The notes under the pieces: model-generated
The model's input: the letters and a program-made list of their open reading frames with translations, nothing else
Told to the model about the DNA's origin: nothing
The model's database searches: none
Assembly (NCBI GenBank): GCA_947561715.1
Contig: OX387205.1
Location: forward strand, 10,049,001 to 10,113,000
Origin: Ascidia mentula
Taxonomy: Eukaryota > Chordata > Ascidiacea > Phlebobranchia > Ascidiidae
Length of the DNA stretch: 64,000 nucleotides
Direction: 5' to 3'
Shown here: one piece after another, positions 24,765 to 37,000 of the stretch
Numbering within the stretch: the first letter of the stretch is position 1
Layout of the letters: each line of letters begins with the position of its first letter
Made by a program: the position numbers and the translations under genes

Positions 24765-25884
24765 AAAGCAATTGAGAAAAACGGCTATTGTAGGACCAAC
24801 CGAAAACTCAGTGCTACTTTTAAAGCCGTAAATTCTCGTTTGCTTCCCTATGCCAACAATACGTATTGTGACGACACAAAAGATCTAATCGCTCTTGTAT
24901 ATATTGTAAAGTCAATGTACGTTGCTGTAGTACCGTAATAGCCAATTCTCCATGTCAAAAAACAGTTTGCCTTAAATAGCTCGTGGGTTACTGTGCCAGG
25001 AAAAACACATTCGTTCTGCTAGCGCCGTAAACAACTCAAGCTTATTTGGTTACAAAACTAAAATATCCCCAAAAATCGCTCATCTTAGAACAGCAATATT
25101 TTCAGTTACTGCACTGCAACGTTACCACAAGTGGAGTGGAACCCTAACTGGCGCACATAAACACTTTTCTGACAACCAGCAACGATACGCATGATATATT
25201 TTCGTACGGTTCGGCCACTTTCCAGAATTTCACGCAAACGCAAGGACAACAAGAGTAAAGCCGATGTGCTTCATCAAACCACGAAACAAAACAAACGTGA
25301 CCTTATTACTTGTACATGGGCTTTGCACTATTCTACCTGTTTCCTTGTTACAACCATTCATATCACGTGGAAATCTTACTCAATTCCTTCTAATGTAAAT
25401 ATAGCTCAACAAGATGCATTTTTCAAACTTGTGTGCGAAAACCTTTTTGAAAAATTAAACAGCGTATGTAGTGTTGAAGTATAAACCACAGTTTATAAAA
25501 AGAGCTGTGGTAGACACACAATAGTGCTAAAGTAAGCCGTTTCGATAAAACATTCTTGCCGGAACGCCGTTTCGATCAGAAAATTCGGCCAAATCACGTT
25601 AAAAGTTTGATGATTTCTATAGAAACGACTATATAGCCGGAAATAAATTCGTAAATTGTATGTTTAAAACACTGTTATCTATATGCTTATCAGTGGTTTC
25701 AAAACCGGTTATGTTGCTAAAGCATTACGATTGCAGCATAATTCTTTACAAACTCAGTCAAGATTAGTTTATGACGTAACAATTTTTCGGAGACATATTT
25801 ATGACAACACAATCGTCCACAAATCTATTGATAACCTGAAACCAGCAATGCCTTTTGTGGATTTATATAGTACCAGGTGAAATT

Positions 25885-25982
25885 CGGCCAAATATCTGCC
25901 TCACGGCCAAACGATTTTTTCGCGGCCAGGCCGATTTTCAAACGGCCAAATTTCTGGAATTTGGCCGTAAAGACGGCCAAAT
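25885..25982. repeat. Cluster of CGGCCAAA octamers
   Basis: Five near-copies of (A/T)CGGCCAAA, four on the plus and one on the minus strand, in about 100 bases, followed by ATGGCAACCCTGGATCCAGG. Another copy lies near 25585. Probably a fragment of a small repeat element; CCAGG occurs at both borders. Confidence 0.45.
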
Positions 25983-26243
25983 GGCAACCCTGGATCCAGG
26001 TACTTACTAGCCTGTGGCTAGTGGCTTCATCAACGTTCCATTCAGATTCAATAAGCATCGACACGGTTTACATTAATATGCCTTATTCAAATAGAAACAG
26101 GATCAAATTAGTAAACATAACAAAAGTTTAACAGTACAATTTCATCCTTACACACTACAAGCATGTCGTCCTAAAGACGCATGCGCGGATGAATACGAAC
26201 GCTACACTGGTGAAGGGTAAAATCAGTGAAGCGTTAATTCTCG

Positions 26244-26293
26244 CTGTAACCATAGAATACTAAAACATATGTTTTAGTATTCTATGCTGTAAC
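26244..26293. repeat. Perfect 36-bp palindrome flanked by 7-bp direct repeats
   Basis: 26251-26286 is fully self-complementary around CATATG. CTGTAAC precedes (26244-26250) and follows (26287-26293). Confidence 0.9.
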
Positions 26294-27489
26294 ACACTTA
26301 TTTGAGGAATTCACCCAGTATACGAGAACACAATGGTTATTATTTTCCTGTAAATTCATTCGTTCCAGTAAGATTTTTTTTACTTTCAACCCTGCACACA
26401 AATCTAGCTGAAGCCCAACAGACAATAAAATATCTATACTGTGTAGGGTGGGCGATTTCACAATAACTTGGTGAAATGGAATGCTGGATATATTTTAACA
26501 TTATTCATTCTGTCTGCTTTAGCATCGCATACAAGCAATTGACCTAACAAACAGGGTTCACAACTGATTGAAGATGCAATATATTTTTTTAACTTCCAGT
26601 TGTATGTCACACCATATTGTACAAGCAATTGTTAGTTTTCCGAAACACCTATTTTTACATGGAACGTACTAATCAGGTGCAACGAAATGGGTATCAATAT
26701 CAAGCCGTTATAAAGTACGTTGATAGAATATACGCTGAATATAGCGTTCGTTTCCGCATCCATTGTTAACCAATAGCATGCGTGCCCTGTAAAACTTGGC
26801 ATGCATGCCCTGTAAAACTAGACTTAGTGTAATGTTTCGCCACAGAAGGTTCGTCACCAAATCAGAAACGAATGTTTATTTATGTGAAATATCTGATTAA
26901 CAACGATAGTCTCGATAACCACTATACCATCCGACGACAGTTTATCAAGGCCCAAAAACGCACAATAATCTCGACACCAAGATTTTTATACCATAGACAT
27001 CATACGTTACACTTAGCATCAGGTCGTGTTTCAAGCGGTTTCGACAGCTTCAGTTAACGGAAATTGGAGGGAAAACACCACAGACTTACATGGCTGAGTT
27101 CAAATGGTGTTTTTGACTAATCAGTATTGTTACGATATGTTTTCTGTTGTCTTGTATATTGTATATAACTACATCGAATTGTAGTCTTCTGCAATTTTGT
27201 TTGCCATTTTGTGTACCCAAAAGAGTGGATTTGTATTTACTTAACCAAATAATGCAGTTATCTGTGTCTGTTTTATTTTAAATCTTTATCAACTTTGCTG
27301 ACATTAAGTTTGTTTATTCATAATATGTTGACATTTCCACTAATGTAGCTTTTGTGTAATTATTGATGAAGCTTGCAGCAAAGCTTTATACATTGTTCTT
27401 GATTGAAATATTTGTAATTAGCATTGTGATGATTTCTGGCAAACATTGTATGCTTACTTTCTTGACTAGCCAACATTTTACTTATATTG

Positions 27490-27640
27490 TGTATAAGCTG
27501 CAGACAGATGCCCACTGTTTTGCCCTAAAAGGTCTCAACAGTGCAGCTGGTGTGACTATTAGACGACTTTGCTGACCAATTGGCCCCTGTCTGCAGCTTA
27601 TACATGATAAATATTATTGGCTCCACAATGCTTATCATTT
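27490..27640. mobile_element. MITE copy with 18-bp perfect inverted repeat
   Basis: TGTATAAGCTGCAGACAG at 27490-27507 is the exact reverse complement of 27587-27604. Internal CCTAAAAGGTCTC and the distal GGCTCCACAATGCTTATCAT are shared with the other copies. It lies just upstream of the acidic leader exon. Confidence 0.75.
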
Positions 27641-27853
27641 TATTTTTATATTTAATGTGCAGTTGGTAAAAATTGATATACCTAACATGCTACATGATCA
27701 CAAGTACCACATGATGCATGGTATAAAATGGAGCACATATGAAATACAACAGGAGTTGTTGATATTTGAAAGTTTTTTTAAAATTGTCCTCTTGGTTTTA
27801 TAGCATAAGGTGTCTGGCTCTGTAGGGCTAGCTGATATGTGCTTTCTGAAATT

Positions 27854-28076
27854 ATGGATCCAAGTTCATCAAACGAAGAGTTTTTAATTCTTGACTTTGT
27901 GTCAAGTCAGCCTGTGGAGGAAGAGGTGATTGAAGATGGGCATGAGTTACAATCAGTTGTCAATTCACAGCAAAATTCCAGTACCCAAGCAACGGAACAA
28001 GAGGTTGAAGTCAGCCTGTCACTCCTCGACACTATGTTGTTTTCAAACTCAGATGGTCAGAGAGTTGATGAAAAAG
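27854..28076 (+). CDS. Acidic leader exon, candidate first coding exon of the transposase-like gene
   Basis: ATG at 27854 starts MDPSSSNEEFLILDFVSSQ, 74 codons rich in Glu, Asp, Ser and Gln with no basic cluster, as in activation domains. A strong 3' splice site (TTTTATAG, 27796-27803) lies 50 bases upstream, so the exon has a spliced 5' UTR or receives a trans-spliced leader, as is common in ascidians. The donor G|GTAGGA joins in phase to the acceptor at 30032. If this join is wrong, the gene starts at the ATG 30035. MITEs of one family flank the exon on both sides. Confidence 0.5.
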
Positions 28077-31000
28077 GTAGGAAACTTGTTCAGATATTTC
28101 CCTAGTTGCTATCATTGAAATGAGATAAATGAAAATTCCAAACTTTTGAATCATTTTTATTTATTGTGTATAAGCTGCAGACAGATGTCCACTGTTTTGA
28201 CCTAAAAGGTCTCATCAGTGCAGCTGGTGTGACTATCAGACGACTTTGCTGACCAAACGGCCAAGCAAAGACTTCCACTTTGTGGTGACTATACAATCAC
28301 TGTCATCCGTTGGGCACCAAACTAGGTACAACCTAACGGAGAAAACAAGGTGGAAACACTATAACCAAGCAAATTATAGGCTCCACTTTGCTTATCATTT
28401 TAATTTATATACATGAAATTGATAATGATACATATTTGTATTTGGATGTGTTTGAAATTGTTGTTTTAAAGCACATTCAGGTCAAAGTCACAAACATGGT
28501 TTGGATGTCCATAAAGTCTAAAATATTCAAAATTGTTGATTGTCATGTCATGTAGCCTTGTACACCGCATTCATGGTCTTTATAAAGAATTTTTACCTGT
28601 GCTAAGCTTCTAATAAAATTTGAGTAACTTCACATTGTACAAGACTCATAGGTAAAAGCACAGTAACATGCTTGAATATTTTGTTAAGTCAAATTAGAAT
28701 GTTTTGCCAAACATAGCCTTGCAAGGATGAAGAAATGAGCAAGAACATCAAACATTAAAATAATTAATGCATAAAAGTTATGGACAAAGCATTCCCTATT
28801 ATAGTAATGTTAGCCAGACTCATGTACAGATTATACAACAAGCCACGCAAGGTTCGATTCTTCGTTTTACTTTTTTCTTGTAACTCAAAACTGTTGCCCT
28901 TCAAGCATAATCCAACATCAGGTCATTTTTATGGGTGACATGGTGACCGTTATGACGTCATCATTACGCTATGGGTGGATTGAGAAATTCCCATCTTTCT
29001 GTCCAACCAACCAAACAAATGTAATAGCTTAACACATGTGATCAACCTGTATTGGATCAGAGACAACAAAAAATTGACCCACCAACGTTACGTGGCACAA
29101 TTGACAACGCAATGGTCGTAATGAATGCGAGCTACATGTATACAACGTGTACACTTAACTTGCATATTCTGGACACGTGTTTGCCAGGTAACTATAAAAT
29201 TTTCTTCAGACAGGAACACAAACGCAAAGTCAGCACACATCCCTTTAGTAAACACAAGTTTCCCGAACTGAAGTCAAAACACGAAAACCACTCCCTTGCA
29301 GACAAAGAAGTCAACAACGTGCTCAGTAATCCCTGACTTGAACTACGGTCATTTCAGCATTCATTTAGCATCTGATGTATTCAAAATTACAAATGGAATA
29401 TATCTCCCAAATCAGCAGAAAACAAAAAGTTTTGAACAAAAACCTGAAATGACGTTTCTCTGGGGTTCCTACTGTGCGCTATAGGCTTCTAAGAAGTATT
29501 TCGTTGCAACCAAAAATGCTATATATACGCCCAGGGGAACTACAATGCACTTATCAGCGAGAACTAAGCATATAACAACTTAACGCACGAGTTATAAAAT
29601 AGGGCCTAAGCACCAACCTTTACAACTGCTTGGATTAGCGAGTGTCGTCGTTTCCATAACCTTTTGAAGTTCAAAACCTATTCCCGTTCTACCGACGCGA
29701 TTTTGCACTGTATCATTAACCTTTACGGGAAATAACTAAACAGTTGTTCGAACTGCGGCAAGAACCGGTATCGCCGATGTGTCACTTCCTTATCAAAGCA
29801 ACATTTAATAAATTACTCTGCCAACGTGAATGTTGTCATACATTTTTACGCATTTCTCTAGTAGCCCAAAGACGAGGTTTTGTGGATAATAACTTTGCGG
29901 TTAGGTTCGCTTACGTTTCGAAGTAGTAACGCTTACTCTTTCTACGCTTGGGGGAGTTTAAGTACCAAACTCAACGCTATTTATTCAAAGGTGCAGCGGG
30001 AACACCGTCGGAATTCAGCCAAGTTGGGGTAGAAATGAGCGACGGGAGAGTTATACCACCAGGCAGATCAAGAGCTGCCGTGACGAGATGCCTCGAACCC
30101 GACTGCAACTTCCAGTGAGCGACTGAATAACATTCGCTTTAAAGTAACAACTGTATCTAAACTTGATTTAAATTCAGATGTTCGAGAATTCCACGTTTGC
30201 GATCACACCTCGAAGAATCTCATGGGATTGTGCAGGAGATGAAGGAATTTGCCTTTGACACGGAGAGCAGTGAGTTTCAATCAGTGTTAAACCGAATTAC
30301 GTGATGTGTGTTGGAAGCGGAAGCGTGTATTGTAGCACCACGGGTTTGATTGTTTATCGTCTTAGCAGGTAGAGCCAATTACTTAGTCTGTGCTGGTGTC
30401 GCGTATTTTGTTTCGTGGACTCATTTTGTGTTCACATTTTCTTCTCTTATGAGTAACTCTTTCGAAAAAAACACGGTCACGGGTAATTTGTGTGTAGATT
30501 TCAAAGATTGGTTGAGTCAGTTGGAACAAGAGGCGCGGTGTGCCTTCATGCGAAGACGAGGCTGGCAGAAAAACAAGAGTGGAAGTCTAACAGCATGTTA
30601 TTACTGCAACAGAGGCGGGTTGTACGTGAGCAGCGCCACCAAAAAGCAAGGAAAAACTCAGGTGTGGCTACAGATGTAAACAAAGCCAAAACACTATAGC
30701 TGTTCTCACTTATCCAAACTCCGTTTATAATGCCCCTATAAAGAAAAGTAACAACATATACTTGAATAAGATACTGAGGATGCCCGTGCAGGCGAAATCG
30801 ATTTTTCAATTTTGCTAATAAATCAGCTAACTGCAATTTGAAACTTCTGATAGTTTTACAACATTGACTTAGTAACTACATCAGCTGATTTGGCAACCCG
30901 AAAAAATGGGCAAAATGACGGAACTAAACTGCAAGTTTTTATATAGAGTGTCATGAAGAAGCAAAATGCTTATTTTTTGGTCTTGGCTGTTGGTAACCCT

Positions 31001-34000
31001 GCATACAAAGCGTCTTTGAATATAGTTAGAATGGGTTCATCAACACATCTACTACATTTGTTGACGAACGTATGCTTTAAGCAAAAAGTAATGTCCATAT
31101 CTTGCGTAACAGGGTTCCTGCAAGACAGGCGTTGAATGCACGGCGTCGATGAAAGTAACCAAGTGGCCAGTTAAAGATGGAAACGCGGTTGCCACGCAAC
31201 CACTAATAGAGGTACATTGTAAATGCGTCAAAAGTGCCTCGTATATGTTTGTGAGATTCTTGTAAAAAATACAATTATCTTCAGGTCGAAGCCTACCTGC
31301 AACACTACGGTCACAACCTAGATCTCAGTCACATTCGCATCACTAAAGCACAGAAGCGGGAAATAGCAAGGTTAGTTGGTTGCAACACATATCTCTTTAC
31401 TTAACGTGCTTATCGATAATTTTCCGCAAAACTTTGTTATTGTGGTAGAGTTTAATTTTGGTTAGTAGTGTTTTGTATACCTTTCTTATGGGAAACCTTA
31501 TGCGTTGACCAACAATAACATGTTGCGAAACAAAATGACAGACGCAAACCAATATTACATACCCGAAAAAAAGGTATGCGTGCCTTTTTAACATTTATCG
31601 TTAAAGCACAACTAAGTAATATTAGATACACCCGTTACTCGGCGCACTTACGTTTTCTGGATAACTTCTTCCTCTCCAAGATAACGACTGATTTTGCCAT
31701 TATCACATCCTCCGTTTGCCAGCTATCATCCCCCGTATCGAGATGCATCCATTTACCTTCCTTCATACTTTTTGTGTTATGACTCACGGCAAGGGTCGAC
31801 GACTTTTCGGCCTTTCTGTTTTGTTGTGGATCACAACTAAATTCACGTCGCACTTTTCATCAACTTCCTTGTCGCATGATCGAAAATAGGACAATAGGAA
31901 ACACAGGGGCTGCTAATCCTTCAACAGGCTGGAGTGATTGTGTTTAACAATAACCAACTACCGTTTTAGATAATTTCTTTGTGCATGAAACCTGTAGAAT
32001 AGAGTCAATATACGCATTTACTATGACCCTATCTTATTTAGGTGTTGTTCTATGTAGCCATTCGGTTATTATCAGTATTTTCTTTATTTCATGAGTATTA
32101 GTGTAAATTGCAGTCGAGTACTTAAAAAATGAATCACTGCATACTGACATATATAAGATTATAAAGACCATTACAAGAGAATTGAGGATTTCAGGTGTAA
32201 TAAATATTAAGGTTCTACTCCAGCGTAAATTTACAACAACGTATAAGCTGCATTCAAAGTTTACAAAGCTTCATACGCCGCACTTTTTACTAACTCTTGC
32301 CTCGATTCGCACCATTTTCTGTCCAACTTTCCAACAACAACCCTGAGCGGTGAAACGTATACAATAAAGCTGAGTTGCCAAATGCCGGTCGCTTCCCTGT
32401 CCCACGAACAACAGCTGCATGAAAATAGAAAAGCCATAACATATACACTGACTCATAAGATAACCCGGCTAATACCGCCAACTCAAACTACAAATAGTTG
32501 CGCCTCGTAAACACGCACGACCGTTCGAAGATTTTGCCCCTAAACAAAATACGGCTTCTGGTCAGAAGGCGCAGTTTCCTTGACTGACTAAATTACTTCT
32601 TTGTTCAGTTCATGCGATACGCATACCCCGCCCCGTTTGAACTGTTTCCCGTGTTATTGCAGACGTCAGCAATGACGCGCTGGTTCTGTCTTTTCCCGGA
32701 GTGCGTAAGTTTTAGTTAGATCGAACACACGCCCATAAGGAAATACCCCCCCCCCCCCAAAAAAAACGATGCAAAAGTCGTTGACCCCGATCGAAAATCA
32801 CAATTTTCAAAACAATAAGTTTCAGCCAGTATTTCCGGGGTGTAGTTAGGGGAAATATTCCAGTCAATTGGTAACTTTTTAACCGCTTCTATACTTGCAG
32901 CAAATTGTCTCAGGGTATAAGTAAATACAAGATACTCGACGAAATTCGAGGAAGTCTGGATCCAACCACGACGCCGCAAAGGGTCCATCTCTTGTCACTG
33001 CAGGTAACTAATGGCCACCACAGCGTTGTACCTGCAATAATTTAGATAACTATCCAAAATCAAGATTTTTTGTGCTACTAAATGTTAATATAATTGGAGC
33101 GATCGATTGTGGAAATAAACGTTAAAAATTGTATTGTTGTTGCTGCCTTGCATAGTGAAGCTCTTAAAGATATGAACTCACCATATGGCACAAATTAACG
33201 TGGATGGTTACCCTGGTGAAACCCTGCGAAACATTGGTGAATTAAATCTACGTTAATTGTGCCAGAAAGTCTGTTTCTTATAATGTTAAAAATCTATAAT
33301 GCTGCTATTAACCGAACACTTGTATTCGTAACATTTGGCTACTGGTTGTTGTCAGTTAATAGCATCATCCTAGCTTTGGCATCATTAAAACTATTGAACT
33401 ACATACGTTTTTACGGGGGGTTTTGTAAGGGGCGAAAAGAAATCAAAACTGAGTCACAGCTGCGTTCTACAACGGAAGCCAAAAACATGGAATTTTTTCG
33501 CTTGTCAGGATATGTACAACATTGAACGGAAGGAAGGAATTCAGGGAAAAAAGGGAAAATTAAGTTGTGAGCCCGGGACTACTGTACAGGCATGGATAGA
33601 GAAAATGCAGAAAAGTGAGGACAACCCGGTTTTATTGATCAAGTATCAACAGGAAAAGGCTACTCAGGTTGGGAAGGCGTTTTTGTGTGGGTTGTAAGTT
33701 GTGAACTAAATACACATCCCTGTTCTGTCATCCGTCCGTTTTCGTGTTTTTTAATAGACTCTATGTTGTCGCTTGAATGGCATTTTCTACTTGTCTGTAT
33801 ATTCTTATGTATTTTCTTTTTTGACTTTTCGTAAAAGCCTTAAACCCAGTGCTTTCCCAACTTTCACGAAGCGGCGAGACGCTGATCTCTTACAAAATAT
33901 TGTGACATTGGCCTTTTGGGGCAAATTCGCGCCTTTTTCTTTCGAAATTTTAACGTATTTCGGTAATTCGTGTTTTTGCCACTGCAACAGCTGAAAGAAC

Positions 34001-37000
34001 AACTTCCCAGTATCATATGCCGAACAAAAATGGAATCATAATTTTTTTAGAAAATATAAATGTGAGTTGCGACTCGACAAAAGTATCTTTTGGAAACCTC
34101 ATTGTATACCTTGCAATTTTTCAAACAGAATTTAAAACTTTCAATATTTTTGTCAGGTATAAGCATACTCACTTAATTTCAAAGAAAGTCACACCATAAA
34201 TTTATCCTGCAGATGTGCGCATGCCTCAGCAACGACGATTTTCTCCTGGTGCTGCAAACCTCCCTGCAGTCGATGATGCTTCGCCGTTATGGACCTCATC
34301 AGTGCGTTTGCATGGACATCACTCAAGGTCAATTCCCCTCTGCCAACCCATCTCGAGGTGATGACGCTATTATCGTTTTTTGGTTCATATCGAAGCGTTG
34401 AAATTATTCTGTTTGTTTGTGTAGCAATTTCGTTTCTGTATAAGCAATAGAGCCAATGTTTTTGTAGTGATATGCAGAGAGGGCCACTGTTTCGACCTAA
34501 TAGGTTTCATCAGTGCAGTTACTGCGTGACTTACAACGATCTTGTCAACTAAATAACCGGCAAGACTTCCACTTTGCGGTGACTATACAACCATCAGGGC
34601 GAAACAGTGACCTTGTCTGCAGCTCACCATAAAAACATTGTATTTGTTTTGACCATTCGAGCTTTAGTTGTAATTTTAACTACTTCATGTGACTCAACTG
34701 ATTTGAAATTCGGATGAACTGGCCGCTTAATATAACTTGCTCAGTACGCGCTGTAACCCTTAAAGCAATGTAGCATCACGCGTACGTAATTTTAACAGCA
34801 TTCAAAAATACTGTTCGTTTTCAGCCGATCCTAACTTCCACCTCATGGCGCTGGAGGTTTTGATTCCGAATTCAACAGGTTTGGACGAAGTTTTACCAGT
34901 TGCCTGGTTTGTTTCCAACCGAAAGGACAAGCCAGTCATAGACATTTGCTTGACGCAGATTCGGGTACGTTAAGGTTCTTTGACCAAGTTTTGCAGTCTT
35001 TTAGTTACAAGGCGTTCTTCGGTATTTCTAATATCCTGGATTTTTGTACATCTCAAAAGTCTCATAGTTATAGTAACATTGAGTGAGCGGTCTTTTGTTA
35101 ATTAGTCAGTTTTTTTGTTCACTGCACAACATATCGCCCTATATAATTCCCACGCAGAATAACCTCTCGGACCTCGTATTGACACCTTCCTACCTCATCA
35201 CACCGACAGCGGACATGACAGCAGGATGTGATTGGTTGGAAGTGTGGAATTCCATATTTGGGAGCGGCCCTCGTCGCATCATTGGAGGGTGGAATATTGT
35301 GGGTACGACATGCCAAACATTACTAATGAAACGTAAACGCTGAAAAAGTGTTTGAGTAACATAATTTCTCGAAGTATATTAAACAGAAACGATATTGCGA
35401 TTTTGCAAGGTTACACCTGAAAAGAGTTCAACACTAAGTTATAGGAAACGTACTTTGATGCAACTCTAAGTCTTGGGGGTACGAATGGTTTCAGCAAATA
35501 ATGCTGTGACTCGTTAATCGAAAGTTACACAAGGACAAAAGCTTGTTTCAAAAAACTTTTGCAAAGCAAATATATTGCTTAAATGCAACTAAAAAGAAAA
35601 CCTTTCTGTGCTTAGTTGCAGTGTTACAGTTGACACAAACCATTTAGTAATTTCAAAACGAGAAAAAATATTAAACCAACTAGAAACTGTAAACCGAAAC
35701 TCCGTAAAATTTTACACATTTGCCAAAATTTTACCCAAAATGGAGAATTTTTTCTGTTTTTCCGCAGGCGAGTGGCATCGGCTTGTTTATGATCCAGCCT
35801 TGAACAGCGCGGCACGTCCCCTAGAGGCCAAACGTCTTGTCGCAAACCTCAACTTAGTCATGCGGGAAACTGTTCCTGCAAACTTTGTATCACTTATGAA
35901 GGAATTTTTGGATGATCTTGCATCTGTAAGTTCGAAATCGCGAAATGTAACTCAAAAGTCAGTAAAAAATGGTATTTTTGCATTCATGTTTTTTATTGGC
36001 TAATATCTATAACAGTTGAACAATACAATACATGTAAAACCATGTAGCGATGTGGGTTCCAGATGTGTTTGAATACATGTTTCTTTGATATTAGTGCATT
36101 TACTCAAAAACAATAGTTACAGTTGTCGATACAGTTGATTAGATAGGCAACATTTCATTGTATGATTTGATGGAGCATCGTAATAAACAAACCATATTAT
36201 CTAACATATTTACTTTTTCGTATTTTCCTATTCCCTACCAAAAAAAAGTTAATGGCTCTTTTATTCCAGCCCGTTACTGCGTAGCAGTTGATGGTGCAGC
36301 ACATTCTTTATCGTTAACGGCTGCTGTTAGGGAAATAGTTGAATTAACAATAGTTTATCACCGCATCGACTCAATAGGAGCACTCCAATCTAAACAATGA
36401 CTCTTAATGAACACAATGAAAATTATACTATTGTTGTGCAAACGGGAAACAGACGCCCCGAGTGGTGATACAGAACCTCGAGCCGGTGGCTAAGACCATC
36501 GGGCCGTCAAATTGCTGATGTGTTTTTTTAAACAAATGCCCTTTTACCTTTTAAGGTAAAATTTTAAAATGCAACATAAACGATATGCATTGCAATGGCA
36601 AATCTTTTTACGGCAGAATGTCTTGACGAAGCGATTCGGGGAACATTTCAAACGACATTACGTGAAACAACCCGAACTGTGGTCGAGGGCTTACAGGTCG
36701 GAAGCACTCAACAGAGCCGAGTCGAGGTTTGATGTCTACCACCAGAAACTATCCAAGAACATTTACCATGAAGGATTTAAACGAAAACAACTCGACGTCC
36801 TGATTAAGGTGATTTTGTGACGTCATCAACAAAAATAATAATCGCGCAATTAACGTAATGGGTAATTCCCTGTTATTTTAACCGCTGTTAAGGTCAGTGG
36901 CGCTGGAGAGCACAATACATGACGTAATACGCCCTTTATTGGCCTGAAAAAATCGTGTCAGGAGCTGTTTAAACTCTCAGCTACAATGAGAAGTTGATAT

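Larger units (their letters stand above)
24765..27489. other. Intergenic region, 2.7 kb
   Basis: No convincing gene on either strand. It holds a CGGCCAAA-rich patch and a perfect 36-bp palindrome, listed separately. Confidence 0.5.

Noticed and set aside
25191..25484. 97-codon open frame in the intergenic region
   Set aside because: No splice context, family pattern or supporting composition.
29052..29484. Two open frames of 94 and 62 codons
   Set aside because: No splice signals in phase and no recognisable motif; within a likely intron.
32663..32702. Exon-like segment with TTATTGCAG acceptor and GTAAGT donor in the transposase-like gene
   Set aside because: It does not fit the phase between exons 31285-31370 and 32901-33003, which join directly into a continuous family motif.
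32746..32768. Poly-C then poly-A run
   Set aside because: Simple low-complexity sequence with no sign of function.
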